A stretch of DNA of 64,000 nt, from assembly GCF_000283155.1 (NCBI RefSeq), contig NW_004454171.1:11653815-11717814 (forward strand). The letters run 5' to 3'. Under the pieces are notes generated by a model, which saw only the letters and a list, made by a program, of their open reading frames with translations, was not told where the DNA came from and made no database searches. Origin of the DNA: Ceratotherium simum simum (taxonomy: Eukaryota; Chordata; Mammalia; Perissodactyla; Rhinocerotidae). Of the stretch, positions 1-11,925 are shown one piece after another. The position numbers were made by a program, and so were the translations under genes. Position 1 is the stretch's first letter. Each line of letters starts with the position of its first letter.

Positions 1-800
1 ATGAGGGGATTTCACATCAGCCCTACAGCAAGCCTTGTCTTCTCTGTCTTCTGATGCCCACACACCTGTTGGGTTCCAGGAATAAGAACAGCACTTTTGC
101 TTGGCTTCCCCTATGAACTGCTCTCATACGTTCCAGAATACCTCATGGCAATTATGAAACTAAATGTATGTTGGAGATTCAGTCCTGGAGATGATCAGCT
201 TTCTTAAGCAGTCCACCCAAGACTCTTTTCCTAGACACAGTTCTATAAGAAATTGCAAATTGCGGAGCTTGTGAAATATTTTTGGTACTAGGAACTTTAC
301 ATAAATCAAAGCAAACATTGACCCTAATTATAGTTTTACCCCAAACAAAAAACTAAAATCACACATACCAACCCCAAACTCCATACATGTACAAAAATAA
401 TTTCTTTCTCCACTTCTCATTTGTTGTTTAAGTACACTCCATTTTACATCTGGTTATTCTAAGAAAGTGGCGAGTAATGAAGAGATTAGGAACATAAGGT
501 CACGAGAAAAGCCTTGATTATATGTTTGGGGTGTGTGTGTTTATGTGCTTGTGTGCACTTCCGTGTCGTGGCAATCTCAGTCTTGGAATTTTGGGGGAAT
601 GGTTCACATTTGTTGTTCAATGTTTCAAGTTGTTGGGGGATGATAAGGTTACTACTGTCTGATTAATGAGATAGTCATTAACTCCTTCTTCTTTTCACTA
701 AAGAATGGGCTCTTTCCAGTTGATGGGTACAAACTATACCCTGTCTCTCTACCTCGTATCTGTTCTCATAAGTCCGTGGCAAAGCATTTTGTGGGGCCCT
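1..800. other. Unassigned single-copy-like sequence
   Basis: No gene or recognisable repeat is seen. A short imperfect TG run lies near 528-556. Composition is ordinary AT-rich mammalian DNA. Confidence 0.5.
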
Positions 801-814
801 CTCAGAGGATGTGT

Positions 815-950
815 GGTGTAGTCAAAGGAGTCTCCCTGAGAATTGTGGAGTCCTAGGATCTACCCAACCCCCTTATCTCTATGATCTTAGGCAAGTGACT
901 GAATCTTTTGGAAGACCGGCTGTCATTATCTATAAAGTGGAAATCACACT
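815..950 (+). repeat. MIR SINE fragment
   Basis: The block 'gatcttaggcaagtgactga' followed by 'tcattatctataaagtgg' matches the conserved core of MIR (cttgggcaagttactta ... tcatctgtaaaatggg). It is an ancient tRNA-derived SINE mobilised by L2, heavily diverged, in plus orientation. Confidence 0.65.
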
Positions 951-1005
951 TTAGGCTCCCCAAGGAAGGCCAGCTGATGACTAAACTCCTTCATCTCCGA
1001 GACTG

Positions 1006-1355
1006 TTGGCTGTGGGAGTGGGGCAGGTCATCTCATGGGATACACAGAAGGCCCGTCCCGACGTGAGGAGACCTGTAGGGCCAAGCTCCATCTACTCCCT
1101 CTGCTCAGACCCTCTGGTCCCACTCAGCAGACAGTGTTTCAGGGTCCTGGGCAGATTTTCCCCCACCCCACCTAGGAAGCTTCTCAGCAGCAACATAATA
1201 ACCAGCCCCTCCCTGACATCAGTTTCAGAGGGCAGGCCACATACTGATACTTTAGGTATAATTACATGCTTGGCAATATGGTGGTTACTCTACATAAAAC
1301 CATGTCTATGTGAAGCCTGTTCCAAAACACACACTCTCAGCACCAGGGCTTTTCA
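1006..1355. other. Unassigned stretch
   Basis: An open frame of about 120 codons crosses this stretch. Its translation has no recognisable domain, and the frame ends inside a MIR copy. I treat it as a chance ORF. Confidence 0.45.
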
Positions 1356-1359
1356 CTGT

Positions 1360-1560
1360 GCTAGATGGAAAGAATAAGGGATTTGGAGTTCTAGGACCAG
1401 AGGTAAATGCTGACCCATCTCTTACCAGTTGGGCGACTATGGGCAAGTTATTTAACGTTCTGATTCCTTTTTCCTTCATCTGCAAAACAAGAATACTAAA
1501 ATTTTGAATCTCATAGTTCAAAAGAGACTATGAGCTCTTTGAAAGACTAAATGATAAATA
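1360..1560 (+). repeat. MIR SINE
   Basis: The stretch 'gggcgactatgggcaagtta' followed by 'tcatctgcaaaacaagaata' is the MIR core and downstream segment. The tRNA-like part with a degenerate 'taccagttgggc' lies upstream. Plus orientation, old copy. Confidence 0.75.
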
Positions 1561-1587
1561 AGGTAATGTAGGTGTGGCGACATTACT

Positions 1588-1952
1588 GCTGCTCACAAAT
1601 ATTTCATTTCTTCATTTCCTTCTGGGTCACAGGAGTGCACTTGCCCACTTCCATGAGGTTAGATGTGGCCACATGACTTGCTTTGGCCAATGAGATCTGA
1701 GCAGAAGGGACACATGTCACTTCCAGGTGGAAGCACTCAAGAGCCAATGTATGGTTTTTCATCTTCTTCTTTGCCCGCTGTGATGACTCGACCCCCAAGG
1801 AAGAGCAGCCTTGACCCAGGCTCTAGAGGAGCACTTCACCCTGCAGCTGACTGCAAGAAGGAGACACAAACCTTTGTTGTGTTAAGCCAAGAATATTTTG
1901 AAGATTGTTGTTAAGTACAGCAAAACTTAGCCTATGCCGACCAACACATATA
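1588..1952 (+). mobile_element. Old MLT1-like MaLR LTR fragment
   Basis: The central block 'ctttggccaatgagatctga' with 'cacttccaggtggaagc' and the end 'tgttaagcca ... acagcaaaacttagcctatg ... gaccaacaca' match a pattern common to mammalian MaLR-type LTRs, whose 3' ends read like 'acctagcctatcctgactgatac'. It carries no internal coding region, so it would be a solo LTR remnant. The exact subfamily is uncertain. Confidence 0.5.
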
Positions 1953-2111
1953 AGAAAAGCTTTGCCAAATATAACATGCTCTACAAATGTTAATTATGGT
2001 TATTGCAGGTATCTATTAAGATCCTGTTAAAAATACCTAACAGAAGACATGTGGTAGCATGATAATATATCTGGACTACTAAGGTAGCTTATTTTCATCA
2101 TCTCATTGTCA

Positions 2112-2170
2112 CCATCAAAGGTCTACAGAGCACCCACTGTGTTTCTGATATTATTCCAGGCAATACATAT
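2112..2170 (+). repeat. L2 fragment
   Basis: The phrase 'tacagagcacccactgtgtt' followed by 'attattccaggcaata' matches the L2 3'-region motif 'gagcacctactatgtgccaggcac'. It is short and diverged. Confidence 0.45.
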
Positions 2171-4009
2171 GCAATACCCTCTTTTTGATGTTGAAACATC
2201 TTAAATAAAGCAATTGCCTTTATATTTGGTATGCCCTTTGAAAACATAATGATGGCTCCTCATCAAACCGAAGACATACAAAAAAGTCTTTCACTTTGTA
2301 GAACTCTCTAGGTTACTGTTGGTCATGAGTATAGAGGGATAGAACAAAAATATTTCAGAATATAGGGAAACATTCTCCTTCAAGAGCTACATGGTAATGA
2401 ATTTGTATATTCTAGCACAGAAATTCTAAACTTCATTTGAGCAAATTAGTTTGCTAACTCTTGATAATCTGAAGATACCTGGCTGATTTTGTATGGAATC
2501 ATTTCTCCTTCATTTAATATAAGAGAAGCACCAAGATACAAAATCAATACACAAAAATCTGTTGCATTTCTATACCCTAATAAGGTACTACCAGGAAGAG
2601 AAATCAAGAAAACAATCCCATTTAGAATTGCATAAAAAAGAAAAAATACCTAGGAATAAATTTAGCCAAGGAGGTGAGAGACCTGTATTCTGAAAATTAT
2701 AAGACATTGATGAAAGAAATTGAAGAAGACATAAATAAAAGGAGAGATGTTCCATACTCATGGATTGGAAGAATTAATATTGTTAAAATATTCATACTAC
2801 CCAAAGCAAAGATTCAATGCAATCACTATCAAAATTCCAATAGCATATTTCACAGAAATAGAACAAACAATTATAAAATTTGTATGGAATCACAAAAGAC
2901 CCTGAATAGCCTAAGCAATCTTGAGAGAGCAGAACAAAGCTGGAGGCATCACGCTCCCTGATTTCAAACTATATTACAAAGCTATAGTAATTAAAACAGT
3001 ATGGTATTGGCATAAAAACAGACACACAGATCAATGGAACAGAAGACAGAGTCCAGAAATAACCCTAAACATATACGATTAATTAATTTATGACAAAGGA
3101 TCCAAGAATATAAATGGGAAAAGGACAGTCTTTAATAAATGGTGTTGGAAAAACTGGACAGCTACATGTAAAAGAATGAAACTCGACAGTTATCTTACAC
3201 CATACACAAAAATTAACTTAAAATTTATTAAAGACTTGAATGTAAGACCTGAAACCATAAAACTCCTAGGAAAAGTGCAGGCAGTAAGCTCCTTGACATT
3301 GGTCTTGGTGAGGATTTTTTGGATCTGACACAAAAAGTCCACAAAAGCAAAAATAAACAAGTGGGATTATATCAAACTAAAAAGCTTCTGCACAGAAAAG
3401 GAAACCATCAACAAAATTAAAAGGCAATCTATTGAATGGGAGAAAATATTTGAAAATCATATATTTGATAAGAGTTTAATATCCAAAATATATAAAGAGT
3501 GCATACAACTCCATAGCAAAACAAACAAAGCAATCAATCTGATTAAAAAATAGGCAGAAGATCTGAAAAGATATTTTTCCAAAGAAGACATACAGATGGC
3601 CAACAGATACATGAAAAGATGTTCAACGTGACTAATCATCAGGGAAATGCAGATCAAAACCATAATGAGGTATCACCTCACACCTGTTAGAATGGTTGTT
3701 ATCAAAAAGACAAGAAATATCAAGTGTTGGTGAGGACGTGGAGAAAAGGGAACCCTCTTGCACTGTTGGTGGGAATGTAAATTGGTGCAGCCACTATGGA
3801 AAACAGTATGGAAGTTTCTCAAGAAATTAAAATAGAACTATCATATGATCCAGCAATTCCACTTCTAAGTATTTATCCAAAGAAAATGAAAACACTAACT
3901 CGAAAAGATATATGTACCCCTATGTTCATTGCAGCATTATTCACAATAGCCAAGATATGGAAGCAACCTAAGTGTCCCTTGATGGATGAATGGATAAAGA
4001 AAATGTAGT

Positions 4010-4035
4010 GTGTGTATATATATATATATATATAT
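4010..4035. repeat. (TG)n/(TA)n microsatellite inside L1
   Basis: A 'gtgtgtg' run passes directly into about ten TA units, at the position where L1MA-type elements often carry a TA-rich expansion before 'gcaatgaaatattattcagc'. Confidence 0.85.
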
Positions 4036-4306
4036 GCAATGAAATATTATTCAGCCATATAAAATAAAGAAATCTTACCATTTGTGATAACATGGGTGGA
4101 CATTGAGGGCATTATGCTAAGTGAATTAAGTCAGACAGAGAAACACAAATACCAAATGATCTCACTTATATGTGGAATCTAAAAAAAAAACCAAGTCAGT
4201 AGATACAGAGAACTGATTGGTGGTTACCAGAGGCAGGGAATGGTGGGGTGGGGAATATGGGTGAAGGTGGTCAAAAGGTACAAAATTTCAGTTGTAAGAT
4301 TAATAA

Positions 4307-4506
4307 ATCAGGGCCGGCTCTGTGGCATAGTGGTTAAGTTTGTGTGCTCTGCTTCGGCGGTCCAGGGTCCGCAGGTTCAGATCGTGGGTGCGGACCTATG
4401 CACTGCTCATCAAGCCATGCTGTGGCAGGCGTCCCGCATATAAAATAGAGGAAGATGGGCACAGATGTTAGCCCAGGGCTAATCTTCCTCACACACACAA
4501 AAAAAT
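4307..4506 (+). mobile_element. ERE-type SINE
   Basis: Equine-type SINE with a tRNA-Ser-like head. The A box TGGCATAGTGG is at 4323-4333 and the B box GGTTCAGATCG at 4374-4384. The body follows ('catgctgtggcaggcgtccc', 'gcccagggctaatcttcctc') and the tail is 'cacacacacaaaaaaa'. The target-site duplication gattaataa at 4298-4306 and 4507-4515 shows insertion into the L1 3' UTR. It lacks the 'gctttggggaga' middle segment found in some other copies here, so it belongs to the shorter body type. It was dependent on L1 for mobility. Confidence 0.92.
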
Positions 4507-4775
4507 GATTAATAAGTCTTGGGGATGTAACGTACAGCATGGCAACATAGTCAATAATACTGTATTGCATATTTGAAAGTTGCCAAGAGAGGAGATCTTA
4601 AAAGTTCTCATCAAAGGAAAAAAAATTTTGTCAATATGTATGGTGATGGATGTTACGTAGACTTATTGTAGTGATCATTTCCCAATGTATATAAATATCA
4701 AATCATTATGTTGTACACCTGAAACTAATATGTTATATGTCAATTATACCTCAATAAAAAATATATATAAGGGAA

Positions 4776-5394
4776 ACTTCATACACCAGTCCCCAAACCC
4801 CAGGGCTAGAAAGACTTCTTAGATGTTTTTTCTAACATCCATCGAAAAATCACCCATACCTGATAGAAACTAATAAGTCCACTGTGGGTAAATTGAAAGG
4901 AAATACCAAATATTGAATTGATTTAATTTTATAAATTAATAACAACAACAACAAGCTAAAGGGATGAGAGAGTAACTTCCTTATCTTCATCCCCATTTCT
5001 GTAGACTAATGACAAAATACACCTTACAGTAAGAAACTGGGGGCTTCATTGTCCTACCCAACTTAGAGTGCAAAGGAGCTAAAAAGCTGTCATTGAAATT
5101 GGCTCCAATCTCAACTGCTCCACTTTACTTTAAGATCCCTCCTCTCATTAACATCCACCACCCCTGCCCTTCAAGGCTTTCTCTTTGTGTTACACCTTCA
5201 ACCTTTCCCTTAGCTGTTCTGCTAACATTCTCCTTCCACAATATCCTCTAAGCTGTGGGCCACTTGGACCTTATGATCAACTGAGCTCAAAGACCCTTTT
5301 GCCAAATCAGTGGAGCAGTTCTGCAGCTATACCCAGACCTCAGCTCTGCTGAGTGTTTCATTTCGCCTATCTTAACTTTACTACACTTCAACAG
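4776..5394. other. Unassigned stretch
   Basis: Contains a short (AAC)n run near 4942-4954. No repeat family or gene was recognised. Confidence 0.45.
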
Positions 5395-5404
5395 CCGGTC
5401 ATAA

Positions 5405-5680
5405 GTCATTTTCAGCAACATTAAATTGTAATGAGTGCTTCCGCAATATTGTTGAATTGATCATGCAATGCATGGCCTTGTCTGCCACCTGATACTGCCT
5501 CTTAAGTACTGCTATGAACTGGTTCAGGAGCTCAGCATGGCATGCATGCCCTCCTCACACTCATGCATAAATTCATCATATACGAAGGATACATCATAAA
5601 CAAGAAGCTTCACCGGACCCCACCCCAGGAAGTTGAGGTACTTTGAATTGTTTCCAGTAGTGGTAATGTGTTCACATCCA
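5405..5680 (-). pseudogene. Possible decayed retropseudogene, unidentified
   Basis: Reading the minus strand gives protein-like runs joined across a frameshift. One contains KYLNFLGWGPVKLL followed by VYDEFMHECEEGMHAM. The next begins ELLNQFIAVLKRQYQVADKA and goes on through KAMHCMINST before a stop. Amino-acid composition looks more like a real protein than random translation of AT-rich DNA. I do not recognise the parent. There is no visible poly-A tail or target duplication, so this may equally be a remnant of an unrecognised mobile element or chance. Confidence 0.22.
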
Positions 5681-5689
5681 TCCATCCAG

Positions 5690-6230
5690 ATTTAGTCCAT
5701 CTCCATGAGATTAGAGGCTTACATCTGATACTTAGCTGTGGTTAAAAATACAACTCCTTCACAGCCATGGGTCAGAGAGATGTTGACCAGCACACAGAGA
5801 ACTGAGACAAGAGCCGATCAGCACTGGACTTCATGCTAGACTGAATATAGAAACTCTATATATTCACCTAAAGATTACCTTTGTGGCTGAGTCTGTCATC
5901 TGGATTCACATCTAAATATGCTAGATTTCAGTTCTTAGTTGATTAATGAAATGGCATGATTAGAGAAACAAGATTCCACAATACATTTAGTCCTAAGTCA
6001 CAAATTAAATTTTGGAGCTAAGTGTTTGATCTCCAACATGAGTTAGTTTTGCAACATTTTTACACACTTTTTCATGTTTGTGTTCTTGGGCACAGGCTTT
6101 GCTTCCTACTACACATCAGTATACTTCATTTTCTGTAGGATAGTATCAAAGATTTGTCAAACTTGAAGCCAGTTGACGTGGAAGACTGTATTACGGAATT
6201 TTTAAAAATTGTATGAGCAAATAACAGCAA
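5690..6230. other. Unassigned stretch
   Basis: No gene or repeat recognised. Confidence 0.4.
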
Positions 6231-6234
6231 AATG

Positions 6235-6470
6235 GAGATACTGACACCAGACTTCCTTGGTTCAGATTCTGGCTTCCTTTCTTATTATAGTAAGATCTTG
6301 AGCAAGTTACCTAGCCTCTTTTTACCTAAATTTTCTCAGCTAGATAGTAATTATAATTACCTTATAAGAAGCTCCTAGCAAATATTAATCTAAGGAAAGT
6401 AACCCTGTAAAGCTTTTATGTCTGACACAAAGCAAGCATTCAATAAATGTTAGCTCTTATTATTATGGTT
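6235..6470 (+). repeat. MIR SINE, near full length
   Basis: 'cttgagcaagttacctagcc', 'ctcagctagatagtaattat' and the 3' end 'gcattcaataaatgttagct' follow MIR order. Plus orientation. Confidence 0.8.
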
Positions 6471-6554
6471 AAATAAACATATTAGAACAAGATGAGTCAA
6501 AGACAATGGAACAAACATTTATTAAAGGAAGAAAATTGTTACCAGTCATAATAG

Positions 6555-6790
6555 TTATGATAGTTTGAGCACCGACTATATGCATTTTTACAAACATTAT
6601 TTTACTTAATACCCACAGAAACTTTATGATATGTGTATTATTGATTCATTTTGCAGGTGATTGATGGATGGTTAGAGAAGCTTCATAATTTGCCCTTGTC
6701 CACAACAACTAGACCTGATGTGGCTGGAATTTAAATCAAGTGTTTCTCTAACTTAAGCCTATGGGCTCCCCTTGCACTATATTGCCTCCC
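6555..6790 (-). repeat. MIR SINE, minus strand
   Basis: Reads as the reverse complement of MIR: 'tttacttaatacccacagaa', 'ttattgattcattttgcagg', 'aatttgcccttgtccacaac', then the tRNA-like end 'cttgcactatattgcctccc'. It lies about 90 bp downstream of a plus-strand MIR, so the two form an ancient inverted pair. Confidence 0.75.
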
Positions 6791-6796
6791 TACATC

Positions 6797-6900
6797 CTAT
6801 ACATGAGGCCCTTTGCCAGGCACTTGTAATGTTACCCAGATGATGCTACACCAGTCCTGCCTTCAAGGAGCTTCCACTTCAGCAGGTGACAGACCACTAT
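6797..6900 (+). repeat. L2 fragment
   Basis: 'ctttgccaggcacttgtaat' and 'ctgccttcaaggagcttcca' match the L2 3' region (gccaggcactgtgctagg ... ctgccctcatggagctta). Confidence 0.65.
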
Positions 6901-7241
6901 TTTAAAAGACAGGCTGACATAAGTCCCATAATAGAAGTGCGTATTGTATATTAAAACTATGCAAAATAGACTTGGTGAAAGGAAGTTCTTTCTCAGGTAA
7001 ATGATTTCTTTTTAAACTTACGTGACTATCCAATGATGACCTGTAGCAATATGGAAAGTTCTGTGATATGGGGAACAGTTCATTGTTTGGGACTGTGCCA
7101 AACTTCACATCTCTGGTTCCTGGCCAATAAATGCCATGAAAGCCTTACAAATATCCAAAACTTTCCCTGGAAGCAGTTTTGTCCTCACTGAGAACTACCA
7201 CTTCTGTGGATCATGAAATCAATTTAGTTGGTGCCAATCAG

Positions 7242-7336
7242 GGACGAAGGAAGAAAAGAAAGAGAAGAAGAAAGGAAGGAAGGGAAAAAGGAAGGAAAGA
7301 AGAGAGAAAAGAAGAAAAAAGGAAAGAAAAAAGACT
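7242..7336 (+). repeat. Polypurine (GGAA/GAAA) tract
   Basis: About 95 bp that is almost pure A+G on the plus strand, with GGAA and GAAA units. Tracts like this can form triplex (H-DNA) structures and are unstable in length. Confidence 0.9.
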
Positions 7337-7411
7337 AGAATAAAAGAGCAAAAATATCAAACTATATTGTACCTAGTAATGTAAGAGTTGTTTTATGAAA
7401 TTTTTGTTTTA

Positions 7412-7498
7412 TTGTGTGTGATATTTTTATGTGTGTGTACGTGTGTGTGTTCTACACATTTATACCCAGATGGACACACACATACACATTCACACACT
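7412..7498. repeat. TG tract followed by CA tract
   Basis: An imperfect TG run (about 7414-7450) is followed after a short spacer by an imperfect CA run (about 7474-7497). The two halves are roughly reverse complements and could pair as a hairpin. Confidence 0.75.
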
Positions 7499-7794
7499 TC
7501 TCCATCAAAAAAGTTAGACTCTGGTCCTCAGAGCTTTCTCATGGCCTGGCTAGTAGACTATGTGGCTCCTTTCATTCCAAGGTTGTGAGCAGCATCAGAA
7601 GGACAGAAGTCATTCAACAGAGGATTTAAAGGTAATGCTCATTTTATATATTTAAACTGCCAATGGGGGAAAAAGCTGCCAGAGTTATGGTCAATTACAG
7701 AGTTACAGTTACGGAGTTAAGGTCTGGATGTAGAGCATCTTCTCTCTTTCTCCCTCGACTTACATTTCTTCTCTGTTAGTCCAAAAATAGATTT

Positions 7795-8960
7795 GAAGAT
7801 CCAAGTAGGACATACAAAAAGATGCTCCAATTTCATTAGCAATCAGGGAAATGCAAAATAAAAACACAATTAGACATCATTTCACACTCACCAGATTGGC
7901 AGACATTAAAAATTCTGACAATATCAAGCACTGGCAATGATATGCAGCAACAAGACTTCTCATACAAAAATGGACATCAATTTGGCATTATCTAGTAAAG
8001 TTATTATGCAAACACTCTATCACTCAGCACTTCCCTAGGTTTATACTCTAGAAAATTCTTGCACAGGTACACACAACAGGAACAAGATGCCAGGAGAAAG
8101 ATTGCTCCAATGGAATCGGTTATAAAGTAAACAAACCAACGAATCCCGGAAACATCTCGAAGTCCAGAAAAGAAACAGAATGAGCAAATAAGCTTTGAAA
8201 TGGTTATATAATGGAATGACACATAGCAGTGAAAATTAATCAACAATAGTTATAGATACCAACATGGTTTGGCCCATGAGTTTAATGTTGAGTGGCTCAA
8301 AAGAAAGTTGCATTAAGTCTTAAAAAGAGGGGAAATTCTGACACATCTTACAGCATGAATGAACCTTGAGGATATTATGCTAAGTGAAAGAAACCAGTCA
8401 CCAAAAGACAACTAATGTATGATTCCACTTACATGAGGTATCTAGCGTAATCAAATTCACAGAGACAGAAAGTAGAATGGTGGTTGCTAGGAGCTGGGAG
8501 GGAGGGGTGGGAAACGGGGAGTTGTTGTTTAATGGTTATAGAATTCCAGTTTTGCAAGAAGAAAAAGTTTTGGAGATTGGTTGCACAATAATATGAATAT
8601 ACTTGATAATACTGATGTGTACACTTGAAAAGAGTTAAGATGATAAATTTTATAAGTATATTTTACCACAATAAAAAATTTTTAAAAATTTTAAAAAGAA
8701 AGTTGCAGAAAAATACACAGGACATAATTAAATTTTTATGAATCTCAAACACCTGCAAACTTCCCATATAATTCTTAGAGATACAAACATTGGTGGCCAA
8801 GTTATAATAAAAAGTAAGGTGATGCCATGAAGTGAGTAAGGGTTCATAAGGATCTTCAGTGATGATTGTTGTGTTCTAACCCTTAAATTGGGTGTTGGAT
8901 ACAGTTTGATGGTTGTACCTGCATAATACATACATCTTATGAATATATAAACTTTTTTTT
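7795..8960 (+). mobile_element. Old L1 3' region
   Basis: 'attagcaatcagggaaatgc', 'catttcacactcaccagatt', 'ggcagacattaaaaattctg' and later 'gaatgacacatagcagtgaa' follow the order of the distal ORF2/3' region of an old L1. The region resumes after 8707 ('ttcagtgatgattgttgtg'). It is strongly diverged and split by the younger L1 piece at 8313-8693. Confidence 0.7.
8313..8693 (+). mobile_element. Nested 3' L1 fragment with 14-bp target duplication
   Basis: A 381-bp piece of L1 3' end. It contains 'cagcatgaatgaaccttgag', 'gatattatgctaagtgaaag', 'ggtggttgctaggagctggg' and a terminal A-rich tail. It is flanked by a perfect 14-bp duplication, aaaagaaagttgca, at 8299-8312 and 8694-8707. This shows a 5'-truncated retrotransposition into the older L1. 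Confidence 0.88.
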
Positions 8961-11925
8961 CAAGTCAAAAAGCTGTGGTCTGAATGTTAGAATTGAGATC
9001 AACGTGATGGAGTACATGGGACCCAGCTCCAGGTTAGAAAGTCATTCTGTTGCAATAAAGCACCCAATCTTCCGGTTAGAGTCAGAATTTATGTGCAGCC
9101 TGTTCAATAAAATATGAGTAGCCACTGTTTTCTTATACTCCCTTAGCAACAGCTAAGTGCTGGCATCAGAGAAAACAGCCATATCACAGATGCTCTGGCA
9201 GTTTCTATCTAAACTCTATTAGCCTAACCCAAAATAGAATTCTACTTGCCAAAACAAGGGAAATTGAGGATCCAGGAGAGAACTTTTAAAAAAACAATTT
9301 AAAATTTGTTTACTATTAAATAAAATGTAATGTCATATCAGACTATTTTAAGAAATTAAATTTTTATAATACGCTGTAGAAATTTAAAGAATTTTTTTTT
9401 TATATTTAAGAAAAGAATAACCTTTTTGGTTCTACATGGAACAGTGATTTGTTCTCATGTCAAATAAAACTAAAAATCATTGCCCTATTATCATTCAGAG
9501 TTCAGGAAGGTTGAAGACAATGGAAGGGCTCCAAGCTGCCAGTTAGCTTTCATTTCTCTGAGTTTCACACAGCTCCCAGGGGCCTAAATAGAAACATCTT
9601 CAATACAGAAAGGACTGTGATCCAGTTCCATAGCTGGTCAAATCCACTAGTATTTGTAGTTCCCGTCCTCAGCCCTGGCTGCCATCAGAGAAATTCATCA
9701 GTTGAAGCCCTAAGGCCATTTTCCTCTTGACAGTATGTGCTAAGGAAGCCTGGGGATGGTTCAGAGTGAAGCCAAGAGCAGAAAGACAAGACAGGGGATA
9801 TACAAAGCAAAAATTCAAACCAAGTGGCGCCATTGAGACAATTTTAGTTGTGTCAGACGACTTGGGCCGCTATTGCAGATAAAGGAGCAAAAAGATTTTA
9901 TTTTGATTTATAAATAAAATGAGCATGAAGGAAGTTGATGAGGACCCCTAGATCACGTGCCTGATTTGCTGAGCTGACGAAGTCATTTTTAATCTATGGT
10001 ATCTGTTAATAGAGAGTAGCATTGCTTACATCAAAACTTTATTTCTGCTAATGAGGTAGTTAAAATAGATCCTGGTAAACAAGTTTAACTACATGAACAT
10101 CTAGGGAGGTTTCATACTCTTACCTTCCAAAAAGTCACCACTTATTTCCAAAAATTGTTATTAAGGAAATATAGGAATATCTCTTTATAGTATTAGACTG
10201 ACCACAACCATTTCCATCAAAATAGAAAGAGATCAGCCAACAGCTTAAAGCAGCAAAATTCCTAAGTGTCCACTTAGTGTTTCTAACCTCTAGAATTTAT
10301 GAATCTCCACCCACTCTCAATCAAAGCTTAACATACAAAGTCTATTTTCACTTGATTTAACTTCATAAAAAAAAAAAAAAATCCAGGTCTCAGAAAACCT
10401 CAAGAATTTAAAAATATAACTGATAATGGAAAACATCTCATGTTTTGCATAGAAGGCAAGGGTCATCCGAGTTTGGCTATTCAAGACTTCCCCTAAGAGA
10501 TTAACCCAATCTTTGGGATGTCACCCTCAAAATAACCTACTTCAGTAGTGAAACATGAGTTTGTTTTAAAAATTATTCTTTGCAAGTCCTCATCATCACG
10601 CATTACCCAACTGTATGACAGACCAAAGACATCGAGAGGCCAAAATGAAATCAGACATGACTTACCAAAGGTGATATAGCACTGTAGAAGTCACCAGCAA
10701 AATCTCTATCCACAGCCTGAAGCTAAGACATTATAATCAGGTGGTGACTTTCTTGGGGTGAGGTAAGGGTGAGTGAAGGAAGAGGATAGAAATATACAGC
10801 AAGAACTCCTTACAGTATGTGGAGTGTGAGTGCCAATAAAAGTGTGACAAATTCATTCAGAAGTATTTTTTTACTTGTTGAAATAAAATCTAAAGATGCA
10901 TCTACTGTAAACTGGATGGTGTTGATGATGTTTATGGAATTCAGAAAAACAACAAAAAATAAATAGGGAGCCATTTGCTTTTGATTATTCTCCTACTCTT
11001 CAAAGAGACTTCGATACCGTGTTATGTTTTCTACACCATAAATAAGCTAGGAGGAATAGGGATTCAATTTTTTTTTTTTTACCACCAGGTCATGGTTTGT
11101 TGATGATGGCATTACTTATTTTAAGTTGCAGGTTTATTTTTTTCCCCAGTGCTATCAAAATTCTTAACTAAAGTATCTTTTCTTTTATTTATAACATAGA
11201 ACAAATGACTCTCTCAAATTCATGAATCTGGAATAAAATTAAAAAGTAAGCCATCATTATTAAAAGATATTTAATACAATAAATGAGGTACACCGTGCAA
11301 GTTTTTCATGAGATTTCTACTCCCTGGAGGAAATGAAACTGATGCTTAATGTATGTCATTAATAACTCTTAATTCAAAGGCTGATTTCTGTTACTGAGGC
11401 CAAGGTTTGTCAGCAGACTCCTAGTCCTGAGGCCAGCAGACATGAACATATTATGAAAGATGACTCACTTGGCTGTACCAGATGTACCACAAAACTCAAC
11501 AAGTCTTCTGAAACATGCTACTGGGGACCAGAAACAGCCTTCCAGCTTACTACAATGACAATTTTATTTCCATTAGTTAGAAGAAACCAGACTAAAGGAA
11601 AAATCTCATAAAATGTACTGTTTGCTTAAATGTTACCCATGGTCTCATAAAAGAAACCTCTTTATATATTACTACCTGACAAGCAATATTTAATTTCAAA
11701 TTGAACAGACATTAAAGCATTTAATAATGACTATCTTTTCTCTATATTTTGATTAATGGTTTGTTGAAATGAATGGAATTTACTTTCAAAACATCAAATT
11801 ATATATCAATTATATATTATATATATTCCTGTGGTTTTTCATTTTTAAAATCAAATAAACAATTCAGAAGGAAACTAATTTTTTTAATTAAGAAGTATAA
11901 AAAGAAATAGTTCTGAGAATAGAAA
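8961..11925. other. Unassigned AT-rich region, about 3 kb
   Basis: Read on both strands without finding a gene or a confident repeat. It holds an A15 run near 10366-10380, a T run near 11070-11080 and a TA-rich patch near 11803-11828. It may be old unique sequence or repeats too diverged to see by eye. Confidence 0.5.

Larger units (their letters stand above)
2528..4765 (+). mobile_element. 5'-truncated L1, 3' ORF2 and 3' UTR (L1MA-like)
   Basis: Continuous match to the end of L1 ORF2 and its 3' UTR. Recognisable blocks are 'aggaataaatttagccaagg', 'atggattggaagaattaata', 'agaccctgaatagcc', 'gcaattccacttctaagtat', 'cactatggaaaacagtatgg', and the UTR end 'gtacacctgaaactaatatg' followed by 'caataaaa'. 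Stops and frameshifts break the reverse-transcriptase tail, so the copy is dead. Flanks carry a probable target-site duplication, tataagagaa at 2518-2527 and tataagggaa at 4766-4775 (one mismatch), which supports a single 5'-truncated insertion. An ERE SINE interrupts it at 4307-4506. The L1MA assignment is from 3' UTR resemblance only. Confidence 0.9.

Noticed and set aside
4323..4384. tRNA-like A and B boxes suggesting a tRNA gene
   Set aside because: They belong to ERE SINEs: a poly-A-tailed body follows and target duplications flank the copy. The same holds for 15504, 27921, 36290, 37435, 38360 and 53169. No stand-alone functional tRNA was seen.
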